Shown one piece after another: positions 16,252 through 23,624 of a stretch of DNA of 36,700 bases. Both the position numbers and the translations under genes were made by a program. The notes under the pieces were generated by a model. The model was not told the DNA's origin and ran no database searches. It saw only the letters and a program-made list of their open reading frames with translations. Location: positions 1 through 36,700 of the forward strand of contig NZ_JAHGAJ010000042.1 in NCBI RefSeq assembly GCF_030248535.1, read 5' to 3'. Positions within the stretch are counted from its first letter, which is position 1, and each line of letters starts with the position of its first letter. Source of the DNA: Vibrio sp. D404a (GTDB lineage: Bacteria > Pseudomonadota > Gammaproteobacteria > Enterobacterales > Vibrionaceae).

Positions 16252-17688
16252 CTACCCCACGGACTCACTTGAGGAAAGAACCTCTTCGGCAGAACGACTC
16301 TCGCCATTATTGATGTCTCCATATGATTGCTCCGGTGGTGAGCTTATTGGCTCGGCCAGAGTTAGTGGGTTCTCATTTATCGTAATGTCACTGGCAAATT
16401 GGATTAAAGAGGAAGGCTGCTCACTGATCTTAAATTCGCCAAAAGAACGAGAGGGAGGCTCTAACAACAATCGGCGCTGATCTTCTCGATTTTCCATCAC
16501 CACTTCCCAATCCGTAAACGGATTGTTGAGTGGGTAGACACTGGCCGTGACGTCATTAAGAACGGTATCCAAATTCAATTTTTGTTGATTGAGATCTTGG
16601 GTTGCCATAGACAAGGCCACAATGGTGCTGACCATAGTGAACAACACGACTGTGTTCAAAATGGTTATGCTCGGGGAGCGAAGCAGCGTTTTTTTAATTA
16701 TCTCGACACCCACCCTTGAGTCGCGATGCAAAGGGAACAGACAGCGAACATTTTCAATATCTTGGGCGAGCTCTTTCACTCTGCTATAGCGGCAATTGGG
16801 GTCGGAATGCGTCGCCAACGCCACCACTTTCGTAATATCGCCACGAGGGTGAGCTCGAAGTATATCCAGATACAAAACTCGTCCTAGAGCGTAGACATCC
16901 GATCGCCTATCAATCGACTCTCCTTGTATCTGCTCTGGGCTAGCATACGCACGGGTAAGCGCTATCACGCCATGCTCCGAATCTCCACTTGAGTGGGCAG
17001 TCAGACCTTGTACTTTCTGAGCAATGTTAAAATCGATAATTTTCGGCGTACCATCTCTGCATACCAGTATATTTTCAGGTTTCAGATCACCATGCAGCAC
17101 TCGATTCTGGTGCGCATGTTCAATGGCTAAACAGATGTCTCGAAACAACATCAGTTTTTGATCAAAGCTTAGCGCTTGAGTTTTCAGGTAGTGATTCAGA
17201 CTGATCCCATCCACAAACTCCATCACTATGTATACGGAACCTTGATAGATACCAGCGTCATAGACCTTAGCAATGTTGGAGTGACTAAGACTTGCCAACA
17301 ATTGGGCCTCCGAAAAAAGCGTCTCCTTTCCTAAAAGCCCCAAGACTTCGGGGTGAAAAAACTTTATCGCATACTGATGATGGAACAGTGAATCATGCCG
17401 TTTGGCGTAGTAAACCGATGCGAATCCGCCCCTTCCTAACTCGTGGCCGATGAGATAACGATCGATGTATTCGCCTTCAAAAGAAGTGGGTATTGGAGTA
17501 CTTGAAGATAAATGTTCTTCTAGCGCGTCAATGACCGAGTCGCCGTTCGCGCACTTGAGCAACTGATCAACCTTCTGGGCCAGTTCAGGGGAGTGATTTC
17601 GGATATCAGTAAGAGCAGAGTTTCGCTCTAGAGTGCATTTATCAATCAATTGATAGAAGAGTTGGGTACTACTGAGGTTAAAGTCCAT
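16252..17688 (-). CDS. Membrane Ser/Thr protein kinase (PknT-like)
   Basis: A 478-residue Hanks-type kinase. The domain (about 75-320) keeps the glycine loop GRGGFASV (85-92), Lys109 in AIKF, a helix-C Glu near 127, the catalytic HGDLKPEN (Asp201, Asn206), the metal Asp219 in DFN (Gly replaced by Asn) and SPE at 250-252. All catalytic residues are present, so it is predicted active. A single membrane span at about 340-362 is followed by about 115 residues with no known repeat domain, Pro/Ser-rich near the end, expected in the periplasm as a possible sensor. The first 70 residues precede the kinase fold. It is the first gene of an operon with the sigma factor, from a visible sigma-70-type promoter. 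The Shine-Dalgarno before ATG 17688 is weak. Kinase family is certain; partner is inferred from the neighbour. Confidence 0.9.
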   Translation of the reverse strand: MDFNLSSTQLFYQLIDKCTLERNSALTDIRNHSPELAQKVDQLLKCANGDSVIDALEEHLSSSTPIPTSFEGEYIDRYLIGHELGRGGFASVYYAKRHDSLFHHQYAIKFFHPEVLGLLGKETLFSEAQLLASLSHSNIAKVYDAGIYQGSVYIVMEFVDGISLNHYLKTQALSFDQKLMLFRDICLAIEHAHQNRVLHGDLKPENILVCRDGTPKIIDFNIAQKVQGLTAHSSGDSEHGVIALTRAYASPEQIQGESIDRRSDVYALGRVLYLDILRAHPRGDITKVVALATHSDPNCRYSRVKELAQDIENVRCLFPLHRDSRVGVEIIKKTLLRSPSITILNTVVLFTMVSTIVALSMATQDLNQQKLNLDTVLNDVTASVYPLNNPFTDWEVVMENREDQRRLLLEPPSRSFGEFKISEQPSSLIQFASDITINENPLTLAEPISSPPEQSYGDINNGESRSAEEVLSSSESVG

Positions 17689-17717
17689 TTTAAGTATCAG
17701 TTGTTATAGCCACTGGT

Positions 17718-17747
17718 TTTATATCCCAGAACTTTTAACCCTATCAA
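17718..17747 (-). promoter_or_regulatory. Probable sigma-70 promoter of the kinase-sigma operon
   Basis: On the minus strand TTGATA (17742-17747) and TATAAA (17718-17723) are separated by 18 bases and lie about 30-60 bases upstream of the kinase ATG. The elements are close to consensus, so basal expression would not need the ECF factor itself. Confidence 0.55.
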
Positions 17748-17870
17748 TTGCGGGGAAATAACTTGATACAGTTTGTAGGCTCTTGAAAAGAAATGTTGTT
17801 TTTATCATTGATTTGAACAATAACAAAGTGACGAACCGCTAAGGCACAAATATACTAGAGCCCAGAATGC

Positions 17871-17904
17871 AAAAAACCCGACAACTCAATGAGCTATCGG
17901 GTTT
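17871..17904 (-). terminator. Terminator after tRNA-Arg
   Basis: An eight-pair stem (17874-17881 with 17897-17904) whose loop can form a further short stem, followed on the minus strand by six Ts. It lies 11 bases past the tRNA 3' end and separates it from the kinase operon. Confidence 0.88.
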
Positions 17905-17915
17905 CTCTAAATAAA

Positions 17916-17992
17916 TGGCACGCCCTGTAGGATTCGAACCTACGACCACATCCTTAGAAGGGACGTGCTCTATCCAGCTGAGCTAAGGGCGC
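17916..17992 (-). tRNA. tRNA-Arg (anticodon TCT)
   Basis: A 77-base cloverleaf on the minus strand. Acceptor GCGCCCT pairs with AGGGCGT (one G-U at the first pair), the anticodon stem CGTCC/GGATG encloses CTTCTAA with anticodon TCT, the T arm contains GGTTCGAATCC, and CCA is encoded at 17918-17916. It would read AGA codons. It has its own promoter and terminator. Confidence 0.97.
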
Positions 17993-18005
17993 GCTACAGG
18001 GAAGA

Positions 18006-18033
18006 ATTATACGAATTCGAATCAGTAAAGCAA
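18006..18033 (-). promoter_or_regulatory. Promoter of tRNA-Arg
   Basis: On the minus strand TTGCTT (18028-18033) and a consensus TATAAT (18006-18011) are 16 bases apart. Transcription would start about eight bases before the mature tRNA end at 17992. Confidence 0.75.
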
Positions 18034-18107
18034 CGGCTTTATCTAACATTCTGATCTAAGTGAGTAAAAAAAGGGCAAAGCCATTACAAGTGTTGAAAAT
18101 TAGACCA

Positions 18108-18123
18108 AAGCAAACGTTTGCTT
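18108..18123. promoter_or_regulatory. Probable PurR operator upstream of folD
   Basis: AAGCAAACGTTTGCTT is a perfect 16-base palindrome that fits the PurR consensus (core GCAAACGTTTGC). It lies 80 bases upstream of folD. A second, weaker palindrome AAAACGTTTT (18135-18144) lies 24 bases further in, centre to centre. PurR with hypoxanthine or guanine represses purine and one-carbon genes, so repression of folD by purines is the reasonable reading. Confidence 0.8.
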
Positions 18124-18203
18124 GATGGAAATCAAAAACGTTTTCTGGAATAATGCGCCAAAAACATCAGCCACTAACTTGAATATCAATACTAAGGAAA
18201 TTC

Positions 18204-19064
18204 ATGACTGCTCAAAATATTGATGGAAAGCTAATTTCTCAAACCGTTCGTTCTGAAGTTGCTGCGCGTGTAAAAGCACGTACTGAAGCAGGTTTGCGCG
18301 CTCCGGGCCTAGCGGTTGTTTTAGTGGGTGAAGACCCAGCTTCTCAAGTTTATGTAGGAAGCAAACGCAAAGCGTGTGAAGAAGTAGGTTTTGTGTCTAA
18401 GTCTTTTGACTTACCAGCGACCGCAACAGAAGAAGAGCTATTAACGCTAGTTGACCAATTGAACGAAGATCCAGAGATCGACGGCATTCTTGTTCAACTG
18501 CCACTGCCTGCAGGTATCGACAGCACACACGTACTTGAGCGAATCACGCCAGAAAAAGACGTTGATGGCTTCCACCCATACAATGTTGGCCGTCTAGCGC
18601 AACGTATTCCTAAGTTACGTTCTTGTACACCAAAAGGTATCATTACGCTGCTTGACCGCTACAACATCGATCTGCGTGGTAAGCACGCTGTAGTTGTTGG
18701 CGCATCAAACATCGTGGGTCGCCCTATGACTCTAGAACTGCTTCTAGCGGGCTGCACTACGACGACTTGTCACCGTTTTACCAAAGACCTAGAAGGTCAC
18801 GTTCGCCAAGCTGATGTTGTGGTGGTTGCCGTGGGTAAACCTAACTTCATCCCGGGTGCGTGGATCAAGAAGGGTGCAGTTGTGGTCGATGTTGGTATCA
18901 ACCGCCTAGAATCAGGCAAACTGGTTGGCGACGTGGAATATGATGTCGCAAAAGAGAGCGCAAGCTTCATCACCCCTGTTCCTGGTGGCGTTGGCCCAAT
19001 GACGGTAGCCAGCCTGATTGAAAACACCATGATCGCTTGTGAGCAATTCCACTCTAAGAAGTAG
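18204..19064 (+). CDS. folD: Methylene-tetrahydrofolate dehydrogenase / methenyl-tetrahydrofolate cyclohydrolase
   Basis: Interconverts 5,10-methylene-, methenyl- and 10-formyl-tetrahydrofolate with NADP, supplying formyl groups for purines and initiator tRNA. The 286-residue protein has the catalytic Tyr50 and Lys54 in YVGSKRKACEEVGF, the ILVQLPLP block at about 95, the NADP-binding GASNIVGRPM at about 164-173 and the C-terminal PGGVGPMT. Size and motifs match E. coli FolD. The ATG has AAGGA about seven bases upstream. A PurR-type operator precedes it and a strong terminator follows; purU at the right end of the window uses the 10-formyl product. Confidence 0.97.
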   Translation: MTAQNIDGKLISQTVRSEVAARVKARTEAGLRAPGLAVVLVGEDPASQVYVGSKRKACEEVGFVSKSFDLPATATEEELLTLVDQLNEDPEIDGILVQLPLPAGIDSTHVLERITPEKDVDGFHPYNVGRLAQRIPKLRSCTPKGIITLLDRYNIDLRGKHAVVVGASNIVGRPMTLELLLAGCTTTTCHRFTKDLEGHVRQADVVVVAVGKPNFIPGAWIKKGAVVVDVGINRLESGKLVGDVEYDVAKESASFITPVPGGVGPMTVASLIENTMIACEQFHSKK

Positions 19065-19122
19065 TCATAATACGTCCTTAATGTGTAAACACACTTCAGG
19101 ACGGGACACACTCAGAATCATC

Positions 19123-19152
19123 AAAGCCGCGCCATCTGTCGCGGCTTTTTTA
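19123..19152 (+). terminator. Terminator after folD
   Basis: A perfect nine-pair GC-rich stem (19123-19131 with 19140-19148), followed by a T run on the plus strand. A smaller hairpin at about 19074-19103 precedes it. The minus-strand tail has only three Ts, so it mainly serves folD. Confidence 0.88.
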
Positions 19153-19160
19153 TTGGCAAA

Positions 19161-20951
19161 TCAAATTTCGCTGTCTGGTGGTAATAGGCTGATCACCTCG
19201 CAAGGAGGTTGGATTAGTTTACTGATGTCACTCCCTTGCGTGATAAGGCGCAACCTGCCATCACTCACAACACACAACGGAATAGCCTTAGGGTAATGCG
19301 CCTGAAATTGTTCATAGGTGAACGCGTCTGTTAATCCTGTGCTCTTTATTTGACTTCCCTGAGCCATCAATGAGCTAAGTTTCGAATAAGTCACGCCTTC
19401 AAAGAACAGCGGTGTATTATCGCTACTGTTGATTAGGTGCCTTTCATGTTTTGATTGAGAATACTCAAGCTCAAATACCTTGTTGTCACCAAACTCATCG
19501 CGATAGTGTCGACTGACCAAAGGGTTCATCTGCCTATAAGGCGACACGATCATTGCTCGCCCTACTCCATCAAGCTCCAAATAGTTTTCAGCGTGGGCCG
19601 ATGCTGGGTTGCCAAAGTAGGTATTGAGGTTATCCATTCGCGCCAAACGGATGCTTTCCCAGTTGGTATCGGCCAAGACACTATTTATCTCATGTTGCTG
19701 CAATACCTTCGCCAGCTCCCTAGCAAAATGGGTCGCACCAAAAAATAGTACCCCTTCTGCTTTTCCCTGAGTCACACCAAGTTTCTTAGCCCACCAACTG
19801 GCCGTCAGGCTTTGAATCACCACGGTACCAATGATCACCAAAAACACCATAGGTACCAACAAATCGGCCCCAGAGAGAATACCTTTCTCTTGCAGCTTTA
19901 TCGCAAATAATGACGAGACCGCCGCCGCGACTATCCCGCGAGGTGCCATCCAGCTTAAGAACCACTTATCGGCGGAAGTCAGATCGGTGCCAATCCCGCT
20001 CACCCACACGCTGAGTGGTCGAGCAATCAACATCACCACCGCCAGCAAACCTAATCCTCCCCAGCCTACAGACAAAAATGCCGAAGAGTCCAAACGACTA
20101 GCAAGCAAGATAAACAGCGCTGAAATGAGCAGTACGGTTAGCGTCTCTTTGAACTCGATGATGTCATCCAGATCAAGCCCTTTAACGTTGGCGAGCCAAA
20201 TCCCCATAATCGTCACCGTCAATAATCCGGATTCTTCGACCATGTCATTCGAAAAAGAGAATGCGCCCAGCATCAATGTTAATACCGCGACATTTCTTAA
20301 ATAGTGTGGGATCCAATGCCCCTGCAGCATCTTTGCAATCAAATAGCCTACGATAGACCCAAAGCCCAAACCAATCACTAGGGTCAAACCTAGGGCTGAC
20401 AGCACATGACCTGTTGGATCCGCGGATGAGACGATAAATTCATACACCAACACGGCAAATAGCGCGCCTATTGGGTCGATAACGATCCCTTCCCAACGAA
20501 GAATACTGCCTAGCTCTGATTTGGGCTGAATACTTCTGAGCATGGGAACAATAACAGTAGGGCCTGTCACCACAACTAATGCGGCAAACAGACAAGCTAA
20601 GGGCCAACTAAAGCCAACAAACCAATGCGCCGCTAAGACGATACATACCCAAGTGATCAGAGTGCCGATACTGACAAGATGGGTCACCATGCGCCCATGA
20701 CCACGGATCTCTTTAAAGTTGAGCGTTAAGGCGCCTTCAAACAGGATAATGGCGACACCCAATGAGATAAGTGGGAACAGTACGTCACCAAAGATGGCGT
20801 CTGGATCAATCACGCCGAGTCCAGGACCAAGCAGCAATCCAACAACAAGCAGAGGAAGAATAGCAGGAAGCTTTAAGCGCCAGCCGAGCAGCTGACAAGC
20901 CAAGGAGAGAAGCCCTATTAGAGCCAAAGACGAAGCGATGGATAAGTCCAT
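19161..20951 (-). CDS. CPA1-family cation:proton antiporter with TrkA-N-like domain
   Basis: A 596-residue inner-membrane antiporter, NhaP-like. About a dozen hydrophobic helices fill residues 1-390, with ILFEGALTL near 78, the ion-site motif RWEGIVIDPIGA near 152-163 and WMAPRGIVAAAVSSLFAIKL near 335-355, all characteristic of CPA1. A cytoplasmic part after about 400 opens with GVLFFGATHFARELAKVL, a Rossmann-like RCK/TrkA-N fold, and ends in a further domain. Whether it moves sodium or potassium cannot be told. The longest frame would start at a GTG at 20975 inside a stem; ATG 20951 has AGGGG five to six bases upstream and gives MDLSIASSLALIGLLSL, so it is preferred. A strong leader hairpin abuts this ribosome-binding site. 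Convergent with folD. Confidence 0.88.
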   Translation of the reverse strand: MDLSIASSLALIGLLSLACQLLGWRLKLPAILPLLVVGLLLGPGLGVIDPDAIFGDVLFPLISLGVAIILFEGALTLNFKEIRGHGRMVTHLVSIGTLITWVCIVLAAHWFVGFSWPLACLFAALVVVTGPTVIVPMLRSIQPKSELGSILRWEGIVIDPIGALFAVLVYEFIVSSADPTGHVLSALGLTLVIGLGFGSIVGYLIAKMLQGHWIPHYLRNVAVLTLMLGAFSFSNDMVEESGLLTVTIMGIWLANVKGLDLDDIIEFKETLTVLLISALFILLASRLDSSAFLSVGWGGLGLLAVVMLIARPLSVWVSGIGTDLTSADKWFLSWMAPRGIVAAAVSSLFAIKLQEKGILSGADLLVPMVFLVIIGTVVIQSLTASWWAKKLGVTQGKAEGVLFFGATHFARELAKVLQQHEINSVLADTNWESIRLARMDNLNTYFGNPASAHAENYLELDGVGRAMIVSPYRQMNPLVSRHYRDEFGDNKVFELEYSQSKHERHLINSSDNTPLFFEGVTYSKLSSLMAQGSQIKSTGLTDAFTYEQFQAHYPKAIPLCVVSDGRLRLITQGSDISKLIQPPCEVISLLPPDSEI

Positions 20952-20962
20952 TTGATCCCCTA

Positions 20963-20992
20963 AAGCCTGCACCACATCCGTGGCACAGGCTT
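20963..20992 (-). promoter_or_regulatory. Strong leader hairpin next to the antiporter ribosome-binding site
   Basis: In minus-strand RNA, 20980-20992 pairs with 20963-20975 in a 13-pair stem with a GGAU loop. Two of the pairs are G-U, so it is complete only in the minus-strand transcript; the plus strand would have two C-A mismatches. It ends one base before the AGGGG ribosome-binding site. Only three Us follow, so a terminator for the upstream nucleoside transporter gene is the weaker reading. Confidence 0.65.
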
Positions 20993-21120
20993 AATCTGAA
21001 TATGAAAGCCTATGTTTTTGAATTATAGGCTCTCATTGTCACATCAACTGAGAATTGTTGTGACTTATCAGTTAGGTATCTGTCGATAATAGATAAGAAT
21101 TATCGCAATATAAATAAGAG

Positions 21121-22320
21121 TTACAGCGACAGAGCCACACCCGCAATCGAAGCGCTCATCAAGTTCGCCAACACGCCAGCACAAATTGCACGGAAGCCGT
21201 ATTGAGAGATGAATGAGCGACGCTCTGGTACTAAGCTACCTAAACCACCGATCAGGATCGCCATGGTTGAGATATTCGCAAAACCACACAGTGCAAAGGT
21301 GACGATAGCTTGTGAGTGTTCGCTCAGTGCTTCTTTGGCTTCCATTAGCTGAATGAAGGCAACAAACTCATTCACAACGATCTTATTACCAATCAGTGAG
21401 CCCGCCACAATCGCTTCGTTCCACGGCACACCAATCAGCCATGCAACGGGTGCAAACACATAACCTAGGATAAGTTCGAAGCTCAGGTCCACGCCGAACC
21501 AGTCACCAACTGCACCTAGCATGCCATTCAGCATTGCAATCACGCTGACAAAAGCAAGAAGTGTTGCACCCACTGCGACTGCAATACGAAGTCCAGACAT
21601 AGCCCCATCTGCCATTGCCTCAACTACGTTAGTTGCTCGTGGAATTTCGACATCAGACTCGATGCTCTCTTGAGTTTCATTTGCACTACCTGGAACCAAA
21701 ATCTTAGCCATTAGTAGACCCGCAGGCGCAGACATGAACGCGGCTGCAATCAGATAATTTAGATCAACGCCCAGAGATGCGTAGCCGACTAGTGTGCCAC
21801 CCGCTACAGACGCTAGGCCACAGGTCATCACAGCAAACAGCTGAGAATCCGTCATATGCTTTAGGTAAGGCTTAACCACCAATGGCGCTTCAATCATGCC
21901 GACGAAGATGTTCGCCGTTGCAGACAGTGATTCCGCTCGGCTAGTGCCCAACAGCTTTTGCAATGCGCCGCCAATCAAGTTGATCACTTTTGGCATGAAA
22001 CCAATATGGTACAGACCTGAAATCAGAGCCGAAAAGAAAATGATGATGCCGAGTACGTTAATCGCAAATACAAAGCCACTGTTGGTTAGGCCACCAAATA
22101 GGAAACCAATGCCCTCTTGGCCGTAGTTGATTAAGCTCGAAACCGCACCCGTCACGCCGTTAAGAACGTCTTTGCCCATAGGTACGTAAAGCACAAGCAG
22201 TGCAAATGAAACCTGAAGTATGAAAGCAAGAGACACCGTTCTTAGCTGAATATTTTTTCTGTCCGTAGATAGTAACCAAGCGATTACTAGAAGAGTAATA
22301 ATTCCAATTAGAGATGCCAT
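21121..22320 (-). CDS. Concentrative nucleoside transporter (CNT family)
   Basis: A 399-residue membrane symporter resembling V. cholerae CNT: the RTVSLAFILQ and ALLVLYVPMGKDVL blocks, GTSRAESLSATANIFVG, VPWNEA and the C-terminal FALCGFANIS are all present. It imports nucleosides with sodium or protons. At the nucleobase site the usual Gln-Thr-Glu is Met142-Ile143-Glu144 (GMIEAPLV), so the base preference probably differs from VcCNT (see findings). ATG 22320 gives MASLIGIITLLVIAWLLS, matching the family start; the longer frame from 22362 lacks a ribosome-binding site. The LysR-type gene lies upstream on the same strand with 206 bases between. Confidence 0.9.
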   Translation of the reverse strand: MASLIGIITLLVIAWLLSTDRKNIQLRTVSLAFILQVSFALLVLYVPMGKDVLNGVTGAVSSLINYGQEGIGFLFGGLTNSGFVFAINVLGIIIFFSALISGLYHIGFMPKVINLIGGALQKLLGTSRAESLSATANIFVGMIEAPLVVKPYLKHMTDSQLFAVMTCGLASVAGGTLVGYASLGVDLNYLIAAAFMSAPAGLLMAKILVPGSANETQESIESDVEIPRATNVVEAMADGAMSGLRIAVAVGATLLAFVSVIAMLNGMLGAVGDWFGVDLSFELILGYVFAPVAWLIGVPWNEAIVAGSLIGNKIVVNEFVAFIQLMEAKEALSEHSQAIVTFALCGFANISTMAILIGGLGSLVPERRSFISQYGFRAICAGVLANLMSASIAGVALSL

Positions 22321-22488
22321 ATACGTCAAACCTGAAAAGTTGTAGTAGGAAAGGCGACGCATTGTATAGAGGAAACCGTTTGCGACAAGCAGCGGTTGTT
22401 ACATGGATGTTGGCTTAACAGTCCATTTAAGCACCAAATATATAACTCATTGAATTAATTAAAATTTTATTGATTATTTTTAATACTT

Positions 22489-22502
22489 TTTCCATATGGA
22501 AA
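22489..22502. promoter_or_regulatory. 14-base palindrome upstream of the nucleoside transporter gene
   Basis: TTTCCATATGGAAA is a perfect palindrome in an AT-rich stretch, 169 bases upstream of the transporter start and just past the LysR-type gene end. It could be a repressor site. No specific regulator is recognised, and a 14-base palindrome could also be chance. Confidence 0.35.
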
Positions 22503-22526
22503 CTATATTTTCAAAAACAGCGACAG

Positions 22527-23471
22527 TTAGCGGTGTAATTCAACGCAAGTTTTCAGATTTTTATCCCAATACGTCGGAGAACCAATGTGCTGTTTCAGGA
22601 ACTCAATCACCGTGGATAGCTTCTTTGGCATGTTCTTGCGGCTTGGATAGACAGCAAAAAATGGCATGATCTGACTGGCTTTCCACTCAGGTAATACCTG
22701 AATTAGCTGACCACTGCGAAACTCCTCTTTAACAAGATAAGTCGCAAGATAGGCAATTCCCCAACCTGCCACAGCTGCGTCTCTTACCGCCTCTGCTAGA
22801 TCGACAGAGTAATCACCACTAACGGTGACACATAAACTTTCTTGTCCGTTATCGAACGCCCAAGAGGTATAATCACGCTCACGGCTACGATAGATAAGGC
22901 AGTTGTGGTCGCTCAGATCCGAAGGGCAACTCGGCGTACCTGCTTTGATCAAGTAGTCCGGTGATGCCGCAACCACAAACTGGCTGTCTGCTAATCGCTG
23001 AGCAATGTAGCCTTCCGGCAACTCTTCATTGTTGGTGATCCAAAGATCCAAGCGTTCTTCGATCATATCCACTTTGTAATCGAACAAGTGAACCTCAACT
23101 TTGAGCTGTGGATAGAGCTGACGTAACTGATCAATAGCGGGAATGACATGCAAAGTACCGAACGATTGTGAGATACCAACTCGCAACTTACCAGAGACAT
23201 CATCACGCTGACTTTCCATGTCCATTTGTGCGGCCTTGAGCGTACCAAACAACTGCTCACAGTGCTGATAAAACACTTCACCCGCTTCGGTCAACGTGAG
23301 GCTGCGCGTCGTACGCTGAACCAGCTTAATCCCAATGTTGTCTTCCAACAGTGCGATCTGCTTACTGATGTGCGATACCGATACATTTAAGCTCTTCGCT
23401 GCACTGGTAAAACCGCCATGCTTAATCAAGGCGTGGAAGATCACCATTTGTGCCGCTCTGTCTGTTAACAC
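22527..23471 (-). CDS. LysR-family transcriptional regulator
   Basis: A 314-residue regulator with an N-terminal winged helix-turn-helix (about 5-65; GGFTSAAKSLNVSVSHISKQ) and a substrate-binding domain (about 90-300; GKLRVGISQSFG opens it). It belongs to the branch near aaeR/dsdC-like activators by general look only. The start is GTG at 23471 with GAGGG seven bases upstream; ATG 23447 is possible but lacks such a site. Its target may be the downstream transporter gene or another locus; LysR regulators often act on a divergent neighbour, and there is none here. Specific role unknown. Confidence 0.85.
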   Translation of the reverse strand: MLTDRAAQMVIFHALIKHGGFTSAAKSLNVSVSHISKQIALLEDNIGIKLVQRTTRSLTLTEAGEVFYQHCEQLFGTLKAAQMDMESQRDDVSGKLRVGISQSFGTLHVIPAIDQLRQLYPQLKVEVHLFDYKVDMIEERLDLWITNNEELPEGYIAQRLADSQFVVAASPDYLIKAGTPSCPSDLSDHNCLIYRSRERDYTSWAFDNGQESLCVTVSGDYSVDLAEAVRDAAVAGWGIAYLATYLVKEEFRSGQLIQVLPEWKASQIMPFFAVYPSRKNMPKKLSTVIEFLKQHIGSPTYWDKNLKTCVELHR

Positions 23472-23540
23472 TCGTTTGCCCTCTATCTAACTTAAAAACG
23501 GCCTATCTAAAATAAGCCATTAATCTGGAACACTATTTAC

Positions 23541-23572
23541 TAAAAAAACAAAAGGACTCCGAAGAGTCCTTT
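23541..23572 (-). terminator. Terminator after mltB
   Basis: A perfect nine-pair stem (23551-23559 with 23564-23572) with a four-base loop, followed on the minus strand by TTTTGTTTTTTT. It is 52 bases past the mltB stop and upstream of the LysR-type gene. Confidence 0.93.
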
Positions 23573-23624
23573 TTAATCTGTTGGCTTATGCCGCTTTGCC
23601 TTGGTTGCTTTCTTTAAACTTAAG

